DNA of 64,000 bases, from the NCBI RefSeq assembly GCF_018687715.1, contig NC_056752.1, forward strand, positions 11,416,501-11,480,500. Direction: 5' to 3'. The notes beneath the pieces were generated by a model. That model saw only the letters and a program-made list of their open reading frames with translations. It ran no database searches and had not been told where the DNA came from. This stretch comes from Carya illinoinensis (taxonomy: Eukaryota > Streptophyta > Magnoliopsida > Fagales > Juglandaceae). Numbering within the stretch: position 1 is the first letter of the stretch; the number at the start of each line of letters is the position of its first letter. Positions 49,101 to 59,609 of the stretch are shown piece after piece. A program made the position numbers and the translations under genes.

Positions 49101-52100
49101 GGAGGCAGGCAAAGAAGGTCGTGTAGCTAGGTTGGTACCTCCAACGATGATGGCAGCAACGTTGGCAGCTTAACCTTCGAAAAGGTCGTATATGGAGGCT
49201 CTGGAGAAACCTGGGACAAATGGTGCTCAAGGACCTGTCGCTAGCCCAAGTACAAGAGGTGTTGTCGCTGTTTCTATAGAGGAGCAATGTAGGGGAGGTG
49301 GTGGTAGGGGTGATGCTGGCCTTAATAAGGAAACTTTACTTTAGGCTTTGTCAGAGATACAAGATCAGTTGTTTGAAATGCATACTAACTTAGTTGGATT
49401 GGTATAGTTTGTATAGGAGGATAAAGGGGAGGGGTTGATACGAGGCGATGTGGAGGATAAAAAACTGGGGTCGAAACGGTGTGTTGAGGGAGTACAGGGA
49501 GTGGGGATGGGCTTGGGCCAAGGGGACGGGCTTGTTGGAGAAGGTTTGAGGTGTTAGGCTCGATGAAGAATCAAGAGTTTGGGCTCGCGAGAGGGCTGGG
49601 ATTGGGGAAAGGCCTGAAATGGGTATGGAAGCAAGCGGTTTTTTTTTTTTTTTTGTTGGGGGGAGAGAAAGGGAAGGGGGGGGGGGGGGGGGGGAAGGGG
49701 AGCACGAAGGCACCAACGCTTGATTCGATTTCAATGGTGCCACCACTTGCACAAAAATTGTCGCCAGCCCTTGAAGAGTCTTCTAGTGGTGCGTCAAAGC
49801 CGATGCTGTTGCCGGAGAAGGGAGAGGGAGAAATCGCGATCTACAACCCGATAGTGTCTGTGGTGGATTTTTAGGTGCCGGATTTTGATGAGGGAGAAAT
49901 TATGGGGAACAACGAAGGAGATGAAGGGATGGTAAACGCCGGTGAACAATTTCTAGATGCCCAGTGTGAACCACAGAACATGTCAGTGAGCCCTGGGTTA
50001 CCACAAACAATGTCGTCAAGTGTTGTGCTGTCACAGAATTTGCCGATGGAGGGAGAGGAGTCACTAGATGCTGAAGATTTGGTGGTTCTAGGAGGGGGAA
50101 GGAAGTGGAGAAGGGGGAGGTGGAAGGGGACGGCTCTCTGATCCTCTCTGAGCCTTTCACAATAGAGGGTGAGTGTACAGGGGAGGATCCTACCCAATAT
50201 GTATCATGAACCTCCACCTACTGACTGGGTAATGAAAAAGGTGAAGGAATTGCAAAGTCTGGTGGGGATTTTGTGTGAGGGATATGCTGATCAGTTTAGG
50301 AATTTGCTAATAGCCATTGAGGCAGGTCATCTTTGACAGGGAGCAGGACCAAAAAGAAGCAGAGAGTTGAAGTGGTTAGACTGGTCCATTAACTATGATG
50401 TAAAGGAGGGGAGTGTAAGTTGTGGTATAAATAAAGGGAGGGCTGGAATAGTTGATAAATGAAGCCCAAAATTCTGAGTTGGAATGTTATAGAGTTGAAT
50501 GAGATAAATAAACGCCTCTGAATAAGATCTTTGTTAAGACAATGGAAGATGGACATTATTTGTTTGCAAAAAACAAATTTGAAGCTTATTCCAAGAGGAA
50601 CTATTCAAAGTATTTGGAGTTGCCAGTATGTAGGATGGTCATACTTACCTTTGAAAGGGGCTTCAGGTGGAATTTTGGCTGTGGGACATGAGGGTGATGG
50701 AGAACATTGATGAATTTGTGAGAGAATACTCGGTGGGGTGTTCCTTTAAAAATACTGTAGATGGTTTTGAATGGGCCTTTGCTGAGGTTTATGGCTCTAA
50801 TTTGGATAGTGAATGACGGTTGCTTTGGGATGAGCTGACAGGCTTATGTAATTGGTGGGATGTTCCTTGGTATATTGATGGAGATTTTAATGTGACAAGA
50901 TTTCCAAACGAAATATCGGGAGAGGGGCGTCAAAACCATGCTATGGTGGAATTCACGGATTTAATATTTGAGCTAGAACTCATGGACTTACCCCTAATGG
51001 GAGGTGATTATACTTGGTCTAACAACCAAGTATGGTCAAGGCTGGACAGATTCCTCATTTCCCCTTCATGGGACTTGCAATTTCCAGAATTATGTTAGAA
51101 AAGGCTTCTTCAGGTATGCTTTGATCAATTTCCCATAGTGTTAGATTGTGGAGGAATTCCAGGGGGTCGAAGACCATTCAAATTTGAGAATATGTGATTA
51201 AAAACGAAGGGGTTTGTGGAATTGGTTAGACAATGGTGGAATTCATATCAACAAGAGGGCACCGTGAGCAAGGTATTGGCTGGAAAATTGAAAGCTTTGA
51301 AGGTGGATTTGAAGACATGGAATGAACAGGTATTTGGTAATGTAACATTACAAAAAAAGAATCTCCTACAAGAATTGCAAAGTTTGGAGGGTGTAGAAGA
51401 TGAGAATGAATGCAAAGGCCAAGTTGTCTTAGAGGTAGAAAGGTTGATATTAATGGAGAAGATCTCATGGAGGCAAAAGTCAAGGGCATTGTGGCTTAGG
51501 GAGGGGGATAAATGTACAAAGTTTTTCCATCGAGTTGCAAACTCACATAGGAGGTTTAATGCCATAGAGTCCATGACTATAGAAGAAGGCTCATCATTAG
51601 ATCAGGCAGCAATTAAAGATCATGTTGCTGGTCATGTTGAACAACTGTTGATGGAACCTTATGCATGTAGACCAAAAGTAGATGGTCTATCTTTCGAGGC
51701 CATTGATCAAAATAGTATGGTTTGGTTAGAGAGACCATTCGAAGAGAAAAAGGTATGACAAGTAATTAGAAAAATAAATAAGGATAAAGCACCAGGCCTG
51801 AACGGCTTTACTATGGCATTTTTCCAGACTTGTTGGGAGGTGGTGGGAGGGGAGGTTATGCAGGTTTTTCAGGAAATTTTGTCATTTGGAAAATTTGAGA
51901 AAAGTTTAAATGCTACTTTTATTGTACTTGTCTCTAAAAAGGTTGGTGCAACAGAGGTGCAAGATTCAGGCCTATTAGCCTTGTGGGCAGCATGTACAAG
52001 ATAATTGCCAAGGTTCTAGCCAATAGGATAAGCACAGTTACGAATAAGATTATTTCTAAATCCCAAAATGCATTTACGAAAGGTAGACAAATATTGGATT

Positions 52101-55100
52101 CGGTTTTTATAGCTAATGAATGCTTGGACAACAAGTTTAAGCCGAGAGTACTAGGTATTTTATGTAAAACTGGATATGGAGAATGCATATGACCACGTCA
52201 ACTGGAATTTTCTGTTTTATTTGTTGAGTAGATGTGGTTTTGCGGAAAGATGGCGGGGGTGGATGATGCATTGTGTGTCAACGGCTTGCTTCTCGGTTTT
52301 GGAAAATGGTGATCCTGTGGGTTTCTTTAATAGTTCACAGGGGCTACGACAAGGTGACCCACTATCACCACTCTTATTTGTTCTTGTGATGGAGGCTCTT
52401 AGTAGAATGGTGTCGGCTGCTATAGAGGGGGGGTTTTTTTAGGATTTTCAGCGGGGGCTACTAACCATGGCTCCACCACTATTTCTCATATCTTGTTTGC
52501 AAATGATACGCTGCTGTTTTGTGAGGATAAGGCAGGACATATTCAATCTTTGAAAGCAATCTTACCATGTTTTTAAGCGGTATTTGGATTAAAGATAAAC
52601 CTTGCTAAAACGGAGATGATTGCGGTGGATGAGGTAAGAAATATTAGAGGATTAGCCAGCATATTGGGACGTGTGGTTTCTTCGCTGCCTTTGAAGTATC
52701 TTGGTCTTCCGTTGGGAGCAACTTTCAAAGCCACGACAATTTGGGAGGAGGTGTTAGAGAAATTAGAGCATAGGCTGGCCTGGTTGAAAAGTTTATACTT
52801 ATCAAAAGGGAGGCGGATCACACTTATAAAAAGCACTCTATCTAACCTTCCCACATATTTCTTGTCTTTATTTCCCCTTCCGGCAAGCATTGCATCTAGG
52901 ATTGAGAAACTCCAACGTGATTTTCTGTGGAGTGGTCTAGGTGATGAGTTTAAATTATATCTAGTTGGGTGGGATAGAGTGTGTACTCCTTTGAGAGAGG
53001 GTGGGTTGGGGGACCGTAATGTTAGGCTCTTTAATAAGGCTCTATTAGGGAAATGGTTGTGGCGGTATAATCATGAAAGGGAAGTCTTATGGAAAGGGGT
53101 GATTGATGCAAAGTATGGGAGTGCAAGGGGAGGATTATGTTCTAATGAGGGGAGGGGGCCTTATGTTGCTGGGTTGTGGAAGTATATAAGGGAAGGGTGG
53201 GGGGAGTATTCAAGAAACACTAGGCTGTGTTTGGGAGATGGCAGCAGAATTAGCTTTTGGGATGATGTGTGGGTGGGAGATATGGCTCTTAAGGATGCTT
53301 ATCCTAATATTTTCAGAATTGCATGAGATAAGGAAGTTATGGGGGATGATGTGAGGGCAATTAGTCATGGTTCACGGGTGTGGAACATCAATTTCACTAG
53401 GGAGGCACAAGATTGGGAAGTGAGTGTGCTGGAGGAGTTCTTCAACCTGCTATATAACATCATAGTTGGGGTTCCAGCTGAAGACATGATGGAATTGAGA
53501 CCTTCTAAGAAAAGGAAATTCTCGGTACACTCGTTCTATGACATACTTTTAGCTCAAACTAGGCCCAATTTTCTGTGGACGAACATATGGGAGGAGTAAA
53601 GCACCTCCCAAGGCTGCGTTCTTTGTTTGGATAGCAGCTCTAGGGAAGATCATAACCATTGATAACCTGAGAAAGCGTGGACTTATAATTATGGACTGGT
53701 GTTGTATGTGTAGAAATAGTGGGGAAATAGTAGACCATTTACTCTTACATTGTGATTTCCCACGGGACATATGGAATTGCTTTTTCTACAGCATGAGACT
53801 AGCTTGGGTAATCCCAAGAAGGGTGGTGGACCTACTAGCTAGCTGGAGAGGGATTACAGGGACACCACAGATTGCAACAGTGTGGAAGATGGCTCCTATT
53901 TCTATTTTCTGGTGTATTTGGAGAGAGAGAAACAATCGATTTTTTGAGGATTAGGAACGCTCCTCGGAGGAATTTAGGAGTTTGTTTTGAAAGACTTTAT
54001 TTATGTGGGCCATTGCTTTAGAGTTAAATGGTCTCAATTTCCATGACTTTCTTGTAGTAGTTTCTAGTTCTTAATTTGGTGTACTCGTATGTATACCTCT
54101 AGGAGTTATGCCTATCTTAATCAATACAATTACTTCTTACTTATCAAAAAACAAACATTCCAATTAACTCTGAAAAGTTGGTGATTAGGCAAAAACCAAA
54201 GCAGAGTGATCCTCACAACAAATCCAACAGGTGAAGACGTCTTGGCCATTAAAAGATTGGTTGCATTCAATAAAGCATTGTTGTGGAAGTGGCACTAGTG
54301 GTATACTAATGATAGAGGGAGCCTTTAGTAGGAGGTAATTGATAGGAAGTGCAGCAGCAAGTGGGCTGGTTGGACGTCCAACGAGGTGAAACGAGAGTTA
54401 CAAGGTGGAGTTATGGCAGAATATTAGGAGAGGATGTGGGGAATTTTTCCAGCACATCAGCATCTTTTAGCACGCTTTGGCAAGCTGTTTTCAATTCATT
54501 TGAGTTCAGTTGGGTGATGCCTGGAAAGGTGGTAGATCTTGTAGCATAATAGAACAGACAGTTTGAGAGCCAACATAGCAAGACATAGTGAAAGATGATC
54601 CCCATCTGTTTGATGTGGTGTATATACGGTGGGAAAGGAATGACCAAAGTTTGAAGACAATGAAAGGAGCGTCGAAGACCATGCTTCATAATAGCGCATG
54701 GCAGCCTGCCTATGCTTCTCTAGCTTTACTTCCCGGATCCTCTCTCTTTTCTACCCACCAGGTGTATTTGTTGCATAACCCGTGTACCTCCATTATGCCT
54801 TTCGAATAAAACTCACTTTACAATTTACATATAAAAATAAAACAGATAATTATCATCTATTTTATGGTAACCTATGCCTAAATTAATTCAGGATTGCTTA
54901 CTATCTGATTTTGCACAGGAACTTTTGTACTCTTCAAAATATGGAAGTCATAGACAATAGCCCTGTATCCAGCCTACCAACAAGATCAGAAAAGTTAAGT
55001 CATTTCTTATTAGTACAAAAGTGAAAAATGTCAGAAAGTTAAACTAACAGATGCATATTTTTGTGTTGATTGATAAATGTAACACACCTTGATCTCAAGT

Positions 55101-58100
55101 GAAGCTAGTATGTGGCCCATTTTTATACGTGGATAGAATCTGTGTGTGAACAGTCATGAAAAAGAGAAGAAATGCCAATGAGCTACTAGGATTTGAATTG
55201 ATCAGAAGAATGTCATAATTCATAATTTTCAAGCAGATTCTAACAAACTATACAGGAGAAAAAAAGCCTTTAATCGTTTCCTTTCCAAGTAAACCTCAAA
55301 CTTCTATTTGAGATTGATGGGGAAAACCGCTTAATTTAAATACTCTTGCACATACACATTATAAAGGAATTATAGCTCCTGTAAGTTGGCTGATAATGAC
55401 TATAAATGAGGCTTCAACTCCTTATAACTAATAAAAATCCTACTCAGCAGCTGTACACCACACACCTGCTTTTATTTTATATCTTTTTTATTTTTTTCCC
55501 TCAACAAGTGTGTGGTGTAGGGCTGCTAAGTAGAAGAACTCAACTATATGCTATTTCAAGCAGGTCCATAAATACTGGAAAGATCCATTATTGGTAATCT
55601 TCCAGAAAGATAAATCATTTACATTTAAGACTGAAAAAATAGACAAGTCTCGATAAAGAAGAGAACTTTATACCTCAAATGCTACAGATGTTTGGATAGT
55701 ACAAGTATCACAGTCACCACAAAATCAAAATCAATTTTGAATCTCCTTTTAAACTGAATCCATTTAACACTGTAAAGACTATGCAAGATGAGCAAAGAAT
55801 TGAGAAGTTTATACCTAGCCATGATTTTTGAAATGCTGGACAGAGCATAGCTTGGTTCAACATTAAAATCCTCAGTATTACTGAAGGATTTACCTATCTA
55901 AGCATTGCAAAAAACCTGGAGTAAGGTAAAGGTCCAAAATCTTAAACTTAAAAGATAAAATATAAAAAACAAATCTAACATCAAAAATACCCAAGCAGTA
56001 AGAACCAAAACATTAAAAAGGTACAGACCTCTTTGGCCAACGTAAGAAGATCATTTGAATCTTTATTTTGAAACCATCCAATCCTGCAAGCATTCTACCT
56101 CAGACATCAACATATAAAACCAAATATTAGTTGGATGTCCTTTGAAAATTGAAGAATATGTTGATCTCATGTGGTAAGTTACATTAAAATTTGATCTATA
56201 AGAAAGTGTTTACTTCACAAAGCAAAATTATTAAGATGCCTCTCAAGCAGACTAACATATTATTGAATGCAGTTTCAGAACAATATGTGCTTCCAAGATG
56301 GTTGCAGAGTCACAACGGTTTTTCACACAACTAGGAGACAATATATGCTTCTTGAAACCTGTTCCTCCAGCTCTCAAAAAGCAAATTGATGATATATGAC
56401 TATCACTACTGAAAACTGAACTGAGAAGACAGATTTGTAATTTCAATAGGAAGAGATAGGTTTGAAAAGATAAGACAGTAAAACAAGTAAACATTGATGA
56501 ATTATAGGGTGCAGGAATAGGAAGGGGGTGTGCTCACTTCTTGAATATATGATAGTATCCATGCCTCCTCTTTTCTGGATAACAGAAAACTACAGATCAG
56601 CCTATTATATTCAATCTAAAAGGGGACCTCTTATACTTTCTGAGATAAACAAGAGACAGATTTCATAATGTGAGCAGTATAACTATATTTCTCATTGTCA
56701 GCTAGTTGAGAGTTTTTGTCATGACGTTTCTAACATTAGTTTTTTGCGAAATTGTGTGCTAGATAAATAATTGTAAGCATTTCATAGAAGGAGCACACAG
56801 AGTGTACATGAGTCATATTTTTCACTTCCGAGGGATGCACTCACTCACTAACTAACAAAGAGAAAATATCGAGTAGCTATCAACAGTCAATTTTCAGCAA
56901 TCAATATAAGATGCTTTCTTCCATAGCAACAATAGACCTGGTTAAACCAGAAACATAACTTTGTATACCTTGACAGAAATCATAAGCGCCATTACAGCTG
57001 CTTGAAGGGAAGAATGATTGTTATGCTTATATACCTACAAGGTGTAAAGCGAAGTAAGAGATATAGCTTGTTTCAGAACATAATTTACATAACCAAATTC
57101 AGAAACTGTACAAACTTTAAAGGGATAGGCTTTTTAGTGCTAACTTTTTGGGATTTGACACACAATATCAGATAGTTTAACTGAGGCATTAATTTTAACA
57201 TGACATGATATGCATACCCATATAAGATTGGTATTAGGCATGTGATAAATCATGCGGGGATGGAATACGATGGAAAAGGCAAAAAGTCCCAGTTTAACTA
57301 TAAATTAATCCCAAGGCTCAAAGTATGTTCAGTTAGCAGGAAAGTTAATGTGATTCAAGACAGGCAATCTTCTTCATTGCTTATCAGAGAAAAACAATTG
57401 AGAGATCAATAGATGTGGTTCTGGAAAATACCCACAACTCCAATTGTATTTTGAACCATATAACAGTACTAACAGGGAAAAACCTGATGGACCGTCATCA
57501 ATGTTGGTTAATTTTCAAGTTACATGGTCTCGTTTTTTGTCATTTGTTTTGAATTACATGGTTTTTTTTTCTTTTTTCTTTTTTTTGGCATTGAATAAAG
57601 AAGGCCCAGAGCTCATTTTCTTTTTTTTTTTTGATAAGTAAACGGTAGTATTGATAATAATAGGCGTAGCCCAAGTACACAAGAAGGTATACAAGAGATA
57701 AGACCTATCTAGGTTGCTATAGAAGTCACTAGATAGAGTTCATTTTCTATCTCACTATAAAAAATAAAATGGAAATAAGTAGAGAAAGAGAACACAATGC
57801 TCCATTGCCATTACACTCACAAAAACAGGTACCTGTTTAACCAACATAGGCAAATCCTGTGCTTTTAGTGGAACCTCGTTATTTGCGACAGCATCATCAA
57901 TGCTTCTGTATTTGTTAAAGGCAATAACTCGTCAAACAAGTTGAACCAAAAGCTGTGTCTATAAACATTAATTAAGACAATTAGCGACTCGAGACTTGAA
58001 ATACGATTATACATTCATGAATACAGTTAGCAATCTCTCCATTCAACTCCATAACACTTGAACTTCCAAACTCGAAATCATAACTCAACTATAAAAACAC

Positions 58101-58520
58101 CAACTTCCAAACTCCCAATCACCATTCTAGTCCATTTTCATTCTACCCCTTCCAATATCTTTAAGAGTACTAAACCTTTTACCAAAAAAAAGACAAACAA
58201 AATATGTGTACGATATATAAAATCGAACTAAAAGAATATCTAACTATAAATGAGCTCAGAAATATATTCAAACAAGAAAACAGAAAAGACCCAGTATGTG
58301 TTTTTTGGCTTTGGGATGCATATTACAAAAGACGGGAAAGAGACCTGGCCAGGCAGAAGCAAAGATCGGACACCTTAGAGGGATCACTGAGATGACCCGA
58401 CAAAATGTGCATGGCAAGCGAGTCCGCTTGCCCACCCAGAAAAACCGACCCCGTTGAGCGCCGTTCCTCTTGTCCACCACCTATTGAAACACTCATGGGC
58501 CCGTCTGTACGATTCTGCAT
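32188..58520 (-). CDS. PIAL2: E4 SUMO-protein ligase PIAL1/PIAL2-like (SP-RING)
   Basis: Sixteen exons in transcript order: 58520-58345, 57905-57833, 57034-56969, 56094-56029, 55897-55815, 55139-55088, 54973-54902, 47172-47105, 47035-46987, 46879-46795, 46127-46023, 45886-45835, 40748-40697, 33704-33588, 33493-32903, 32703-32188. They give 740 residues, close to the Arabidopsis PIAL2 length, and all phases close. Conserved stretches include [47 protein letters not shown] and [10 protein letters not shown]. The SP-RING spans about 312-361 with likely zinc ligands Cys329, His331, Cys352 and Cys355 (WCCPCCNQ). The tail from about 375 is Ser/Thr/Pro-rich. The family extends SUMO chains in the nucleus. 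The start is the first ATG after an in-frame TGA upstream. IIERPSR has Arg where relatives have Gly. PIAL1 versus PIAL2 was not resolved. Confidence 0.9.
34115..34173. repeat. (CT)n microsatellite in PIAL intron 13
   Basis: A CT tract of nearly 60 bp with no clear interruption until CCCTCC at its end. Confidence 0.95.
34415..35190 (+). mobile_element. LINE reverse transcriptase fragment in PIAL intron 13
   Basis: Decayed ORF2 text of the same LINE family as 47808-54154. It starts at the DKAPGP-type motif (34420), continues with ATTTCTAGTCCTTATCTCAAAG (34555, a VLIPK-type stretch), a YDHVNWEF segment (34745) and [16 protein letters not shown] (34905), and ends around [11 protein letters not shown] (35170). 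Several frameshifts. Antisense to PIAL. Confidence 0.7.
35585..36050 (-). mobile_element. LINE 3' fragment in PIAL intron 13
   Basis: On the minus strand it encodes the zinc-binding C-terminal region of the LINE ([42 protein letters not shown]). It then runs into the family 3' end: the plus strand near 35600 reads TTGATAAAAGGGTAGGCATAGCC, the reverse of the usual tail. Degraded by frameshifts. Confidence 0.65.
36903..37259. mobile_element. Tourist-like MITE inserted in a copia RNase H frame
   Basis: 357 bp flanked by TTA at 36900-36902 and 37260-37262. The ends are GGCATGGTTTGGTTTCAC and ATAACCAAACAAGACC. The copia coding text on the two sides rejoins across the MITE (ATTGGATTA / TTAAGACATAGC on the minus strand), which confirms the boundaries. 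Confidence 0.85.
37290..37634. mobile_element. Second Tourist-like MITE, itself split by a solo LTR
   Basis: The left end GGTCTCGTTTGGTTATA and the right end CTATCCAAACGAGGCC are inverted repeats, flanked by TAA (37287-37289 and 37635-37637). Outside the inner solo LTR only about 85 bp of the MITE remains, so it was already internally shortened. Confidence 0.75.
37337..37593. repeat. Small solo LTR nested in a MITE
   Basis: 257 bp from TGTCAATGTATAACAG to CCATTTAACA, with TG/CA ends and a perfect 5-bp target duplication GTAAT (37332-37336 and 37594-37598). It contains CATATAAATATG near 37528, a possible core promoter. No internal domain, so a solo LTR of a small retrotransposon or TRIM. Orientation is unassigned. 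Confidence 0.75.
38411..39863 (+). mobile_element. copia 3' end (RNase H to LTR) in plus orientation
   Basis: From 38458 to 38808 the plus strand reads as RNase H ([54 protein letters not shown]) with two internal stops and a small deletion. A 3' untranslated stretch leads to a polypurine tract (GGTGGGGGAT, 39371-39380) and an LTR at 39381. Same family as the minus-strand pieces to its left, so the locus holds this family in both orientations. The left end is a reversed polypurine tract that belongs to the neighbouring inverted copy. Confidence 0.6.
39381..39863 (+). repeat. copia LTR with ~80-bp inverted termini
   Basis: 483 bp starting TGTTGGGAGTATTTTCAAAA and ending TTTTGAAAACATTTCCAACA. 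The first and last ~55 bases (AATAATTATATATTATATTT...) are near-perfect inverted repeats, and looser matching extends to about 80. The middle holds GGGTTTGAACCCGTGTGAG and CTATAAATAGACC, a plausible TATA region. LTRs normally share only a few inverted terminal bases, so this is unusual. Confidence 0.7.
40003..40420 (+). mobile_element. LINE ORF2 fragment in PIAL intron 13
   Basis: Decayed plus-strand coding text: [20 protein letters not shown] at about 40000-40065, then PLTFGVEL-like and [20 protein letters not shown] at about 40275-40335. This matches the region before the LINE zinc-binding domain. Frameshifted and short. Weak, but consistent with the other LINE copies here. Confidence 0.5.
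41249..45355. repeat. 4.1-kb probable solo LTR in PIAL intron 12
   Basis: The element begins TGTAATAACCCGC and ends GACGGGCGTTACA, so both ends are TGTAA/TTACA and the next bases (ACCCG/CGGG) also pair. A perfect 5-bp duplication AATTA flanks it (41244-41248 and 45356-45360). No gag-pol coding is visible. The interior has a Pro/His-codon-like CCACC-rich tract (41800-42700), short tandem repeats (43665-43750, unit with TCAATCGGAATCATGCG) and ACGGGCGAAATTAGATCG near 44650. Very long LTRs with TGTAACGCCCG-type ends are known in plant Ty3/gypsy Tat/Ogre lineages. A LARD-type element with short LTRs is the alternative, but I saw no internal LTR pair. Confidence 0.65.
46181..46751. mobile_element. 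hAT-type MITE in PIAL intron 10
   Basis: The left end TAGGGCTGGGCAGCAGC and the right end GGGGTAGCAGCCCTA are inverted repeats sharing TAGGGCTG with the MITE at 88-896. The flanks GCAAACAA (46173-46180) and GCAAACAG (46752-46759) are an 8-bp target duplication with one mismatch. Subterminal GC-rich ACCTGG/CCAGGTGG motifs lie on both sides. 571 bp; fills most of the intron. Confidence 0.8.
48079..48886. mobile_element. MITE with an expanded A-rich interior, inserted in LINE ORF1
   Basis: The ends GGCCTCGTTTGCTTTCG and CAAACAAGGCC match the Tourist-like terminus. The LINE coding text on either side (ATTWWF... and ...[17 protein letters not shown]) continues across it when compared with 13050-13130. 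The 3-bp flank is TAA on the right and ACA on the left, so the duplication has decayed. Larger than its relatives because of an internal minisatellite. Confidence 0.7.
48372..48690. repeat. A-rich minisatellite inside the MITE
   Basis: Imperfect tandem copies of a 50-60-bp unit containing GGTAAATAAATAAACAAAGG, AAGCAGC, a run of 12-15 A, and ATTGCACCATTGG or ATTGACCAAATGG. About five or six partial units; the A-run length varies between them. Confidence 0.7.
50459..53956 (+). pseudogene. LINE ORF2 (endonuclease, reverse transcriptase, zinc-binding region), decayed
   Basis: It starts [10 protein letters not shown], the usual start of an apurinic-type endonuclease. Endonuclease motifs are at about 50875-51070 ([30 protein letters not shown]). 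Reverse transcriptase text includes [15 protein letters not shown] (51785), AYDHVNWNF (52180) and [19 protein letters not shown] (52345). The catalytic box reads FANDTLLF near 52500, with Asn where Asp is needed. The C-terminal region has [13 protein letters not shown] (53745). There are stops near 50518, 51077, 51757 and 52440, several frameshifts and a stop near 53325. Not functional. Confidence 0.85.
54168..54820 (+). mobile_element. Second, short LINE fragment next to the full LINE
   Basis: Text such as [10 protein letters not shown] near 54270 and [19 protein letters not shown] near 54500-54548 corresponds to the C-terminal part of ORF2. A TACCTCCATTATGCC near 54785 and a weak A-rich end near 54830 mark a 3' end. 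Highly decayed. It predates or sits beside the 47808-54154 insertion, whose right target duplication ends at 54167. Confidence 0.6.
55440..55533. repeat. Compact hairpin MITE, family C
   Basis: The arms CTACTCAGCAGCTGTACACC and GGTGTAGGGCTGCTAAGTAG, extended by ACACACCTG/CAAGTGTGT, give a stem of about 29 bp in a 94-bp element within PIAL intron 5. Related to 31297-31465. Confidence 0.7.
57622..57734 (-). mobile_element. 5'-truncated LINE tail with 14-bp target duplication
   Basis: Reading the minus strand, CTTGTGTACTTGGGCTACGCC is followed by TATTATTATCAATAC and ACTTATCAAAAAAAAAA. This is the 3' end of the local LINE family. The flanks AGAGCTCATTTTCT (57608-57621) and AGAGTTCATTTTCT (57735-57748) are a target duplication with one mismatch. 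It is only 113 bp long, in intron 2 of PIAL and in the same orientation as the gene. Confidence 0.8.
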
Positions 58521-59114
58521 TCCCCAACTTTCTTCTTGTCTCGTTTTCTGGTTGCTTGGTGCCGAAGCTTTTGTTCAGCCCCTAGACTGAAGTTGGTAAA
58601 GTTGTTTTGTTGGGTTTCACAGCCTGGGTGCTTCTGGTAGGTGACAGAGCGTTCTTGTTTCCATGTTCAAACTTTGAGGTGAGTAATCCGACCGTGCCTG
58701 AGACTCTGAGGTGTTTTCCAATGCCTGACTAGTTCCGGTTGGTGGATGTTTATCTAAACATATATAAATATTTTTAAATTTTAAATTTTTGTTTATTTAT
58801 TATATTTTAATAATATTTTAATTTTATAATATTTTTATTCTATTTTTTTTTTTCAATTTTTTTTAAATTCTATAAAATATCTTTATTCAAACTATTTCTA
58901 AACTATTCATAAATTATTTCATTATTATTAACAAATTCATCATTTCATTTTAACATTCATATGAATTTATTACCTTAAATTAATAAATTATACCCGTTAC
59001 CTTAAACTCTAGCCATTACCTTAAACTCAACAAGGACATCCAAACGAGGTCATTTCAAATATTGGACTTCCACAAAAATTTTACCCATTACCTTAAATTA
59101 ATAAATTATGAGAA

Positions 59115-59205
59115 AAGTCAAAGACATGTAACCTAATGGTATAACACCAGCCTCCAAAAGGGAGGTTTGGGTTCCATCCTCTTCCTCCAAATCTCTCCAT
59201 TATCA
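59115..59205 (+). repeat. tRNA-like SINE remnant
   Basis: GTAACCTAATGGTATAACACC resembles an A-box region, and about 30 bases later GGTTTGGGTTCCATCC resembles a B-box, followed by pyrimidine-rich text and an A-rich tail (ACCAAAAAGAAAAA). Short and imperfect. Confidence 0.4.
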
Positions 59206-59609
59206 ACCAAAAAGAAAAATATTATGAGAAAAGATTAAAAAAAATAAAAATAAAATTAACTATATATGAATACAAATTTGGTAAGATGCCTACATTCATG
59301 AAATTATGAAGAAATTTATTTTCTTAAAAGTCAAATACGCTACGTGGCAATACATGTGTGATTGTATGAAAAATTCAATATATATACATATATAGCAAAA
59401 CCCTAATTAAGATTATTAGGGCGTAAATTCTAATTAAGGGCGGTCAAACCAGTTTAAAAGTTAAAATCAGATCAAATCCTATGCTGCATAGCTCAAGCCT
59501 ACAAAAATGAAAAATCAAAACAAATCTTTATAGGGTCAGATCATTAAATTGAGCTGCCACGTAACAGAATCAGACTCTTCACAAAAAGCCCAATGCCCAA
59601 CAATTGTTA

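Larger units (their letters stand above)
47808..54154 (+). mobile_element. Near full-length LINE (L1-type) in PIAL intron 7
   Basis: Flanked by a perfect 13-bp target duplication ACATTCCAATTAA (47795-47807 and 54155-54167). ORF1-like sequence runs from about 47911 to 50140 and is interrupted by a MITE (48079-48886). ORF2 runs from 50459 to about 53956. The 3' end reads TGTATACCTCTAGGAGTTATGCC and then ACTTATCAAAAAACAA, the tail. Antisense to PIAL. ORF1 carries a G-run (49677-49694) and Pro/Ser-rich text, and both frames have stops and frameshifts. It is the best copy of the LINE family that also occurs at 12819-19871, 34415-35190, 35585-36050, 40003-40420, 54168-54820 and 57622-57734. Confidence 0.9.

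Noticed and set aside
49551..50217. Overlapping ORFs of 90-120 codons on both strands
   Set aside because: They lie over the low-complexity part of LINE ORF1, with an 18-base G-run at 49677-49694. Treated as part of the decayed LINE, not as genes.
32188..58520. PIAL locus as a pseudogene because of the transposon load
   Set aside because: All 16 exons keep frame, splice sites are present and SP-RING ligands are retained, so an intact gene is more likely.
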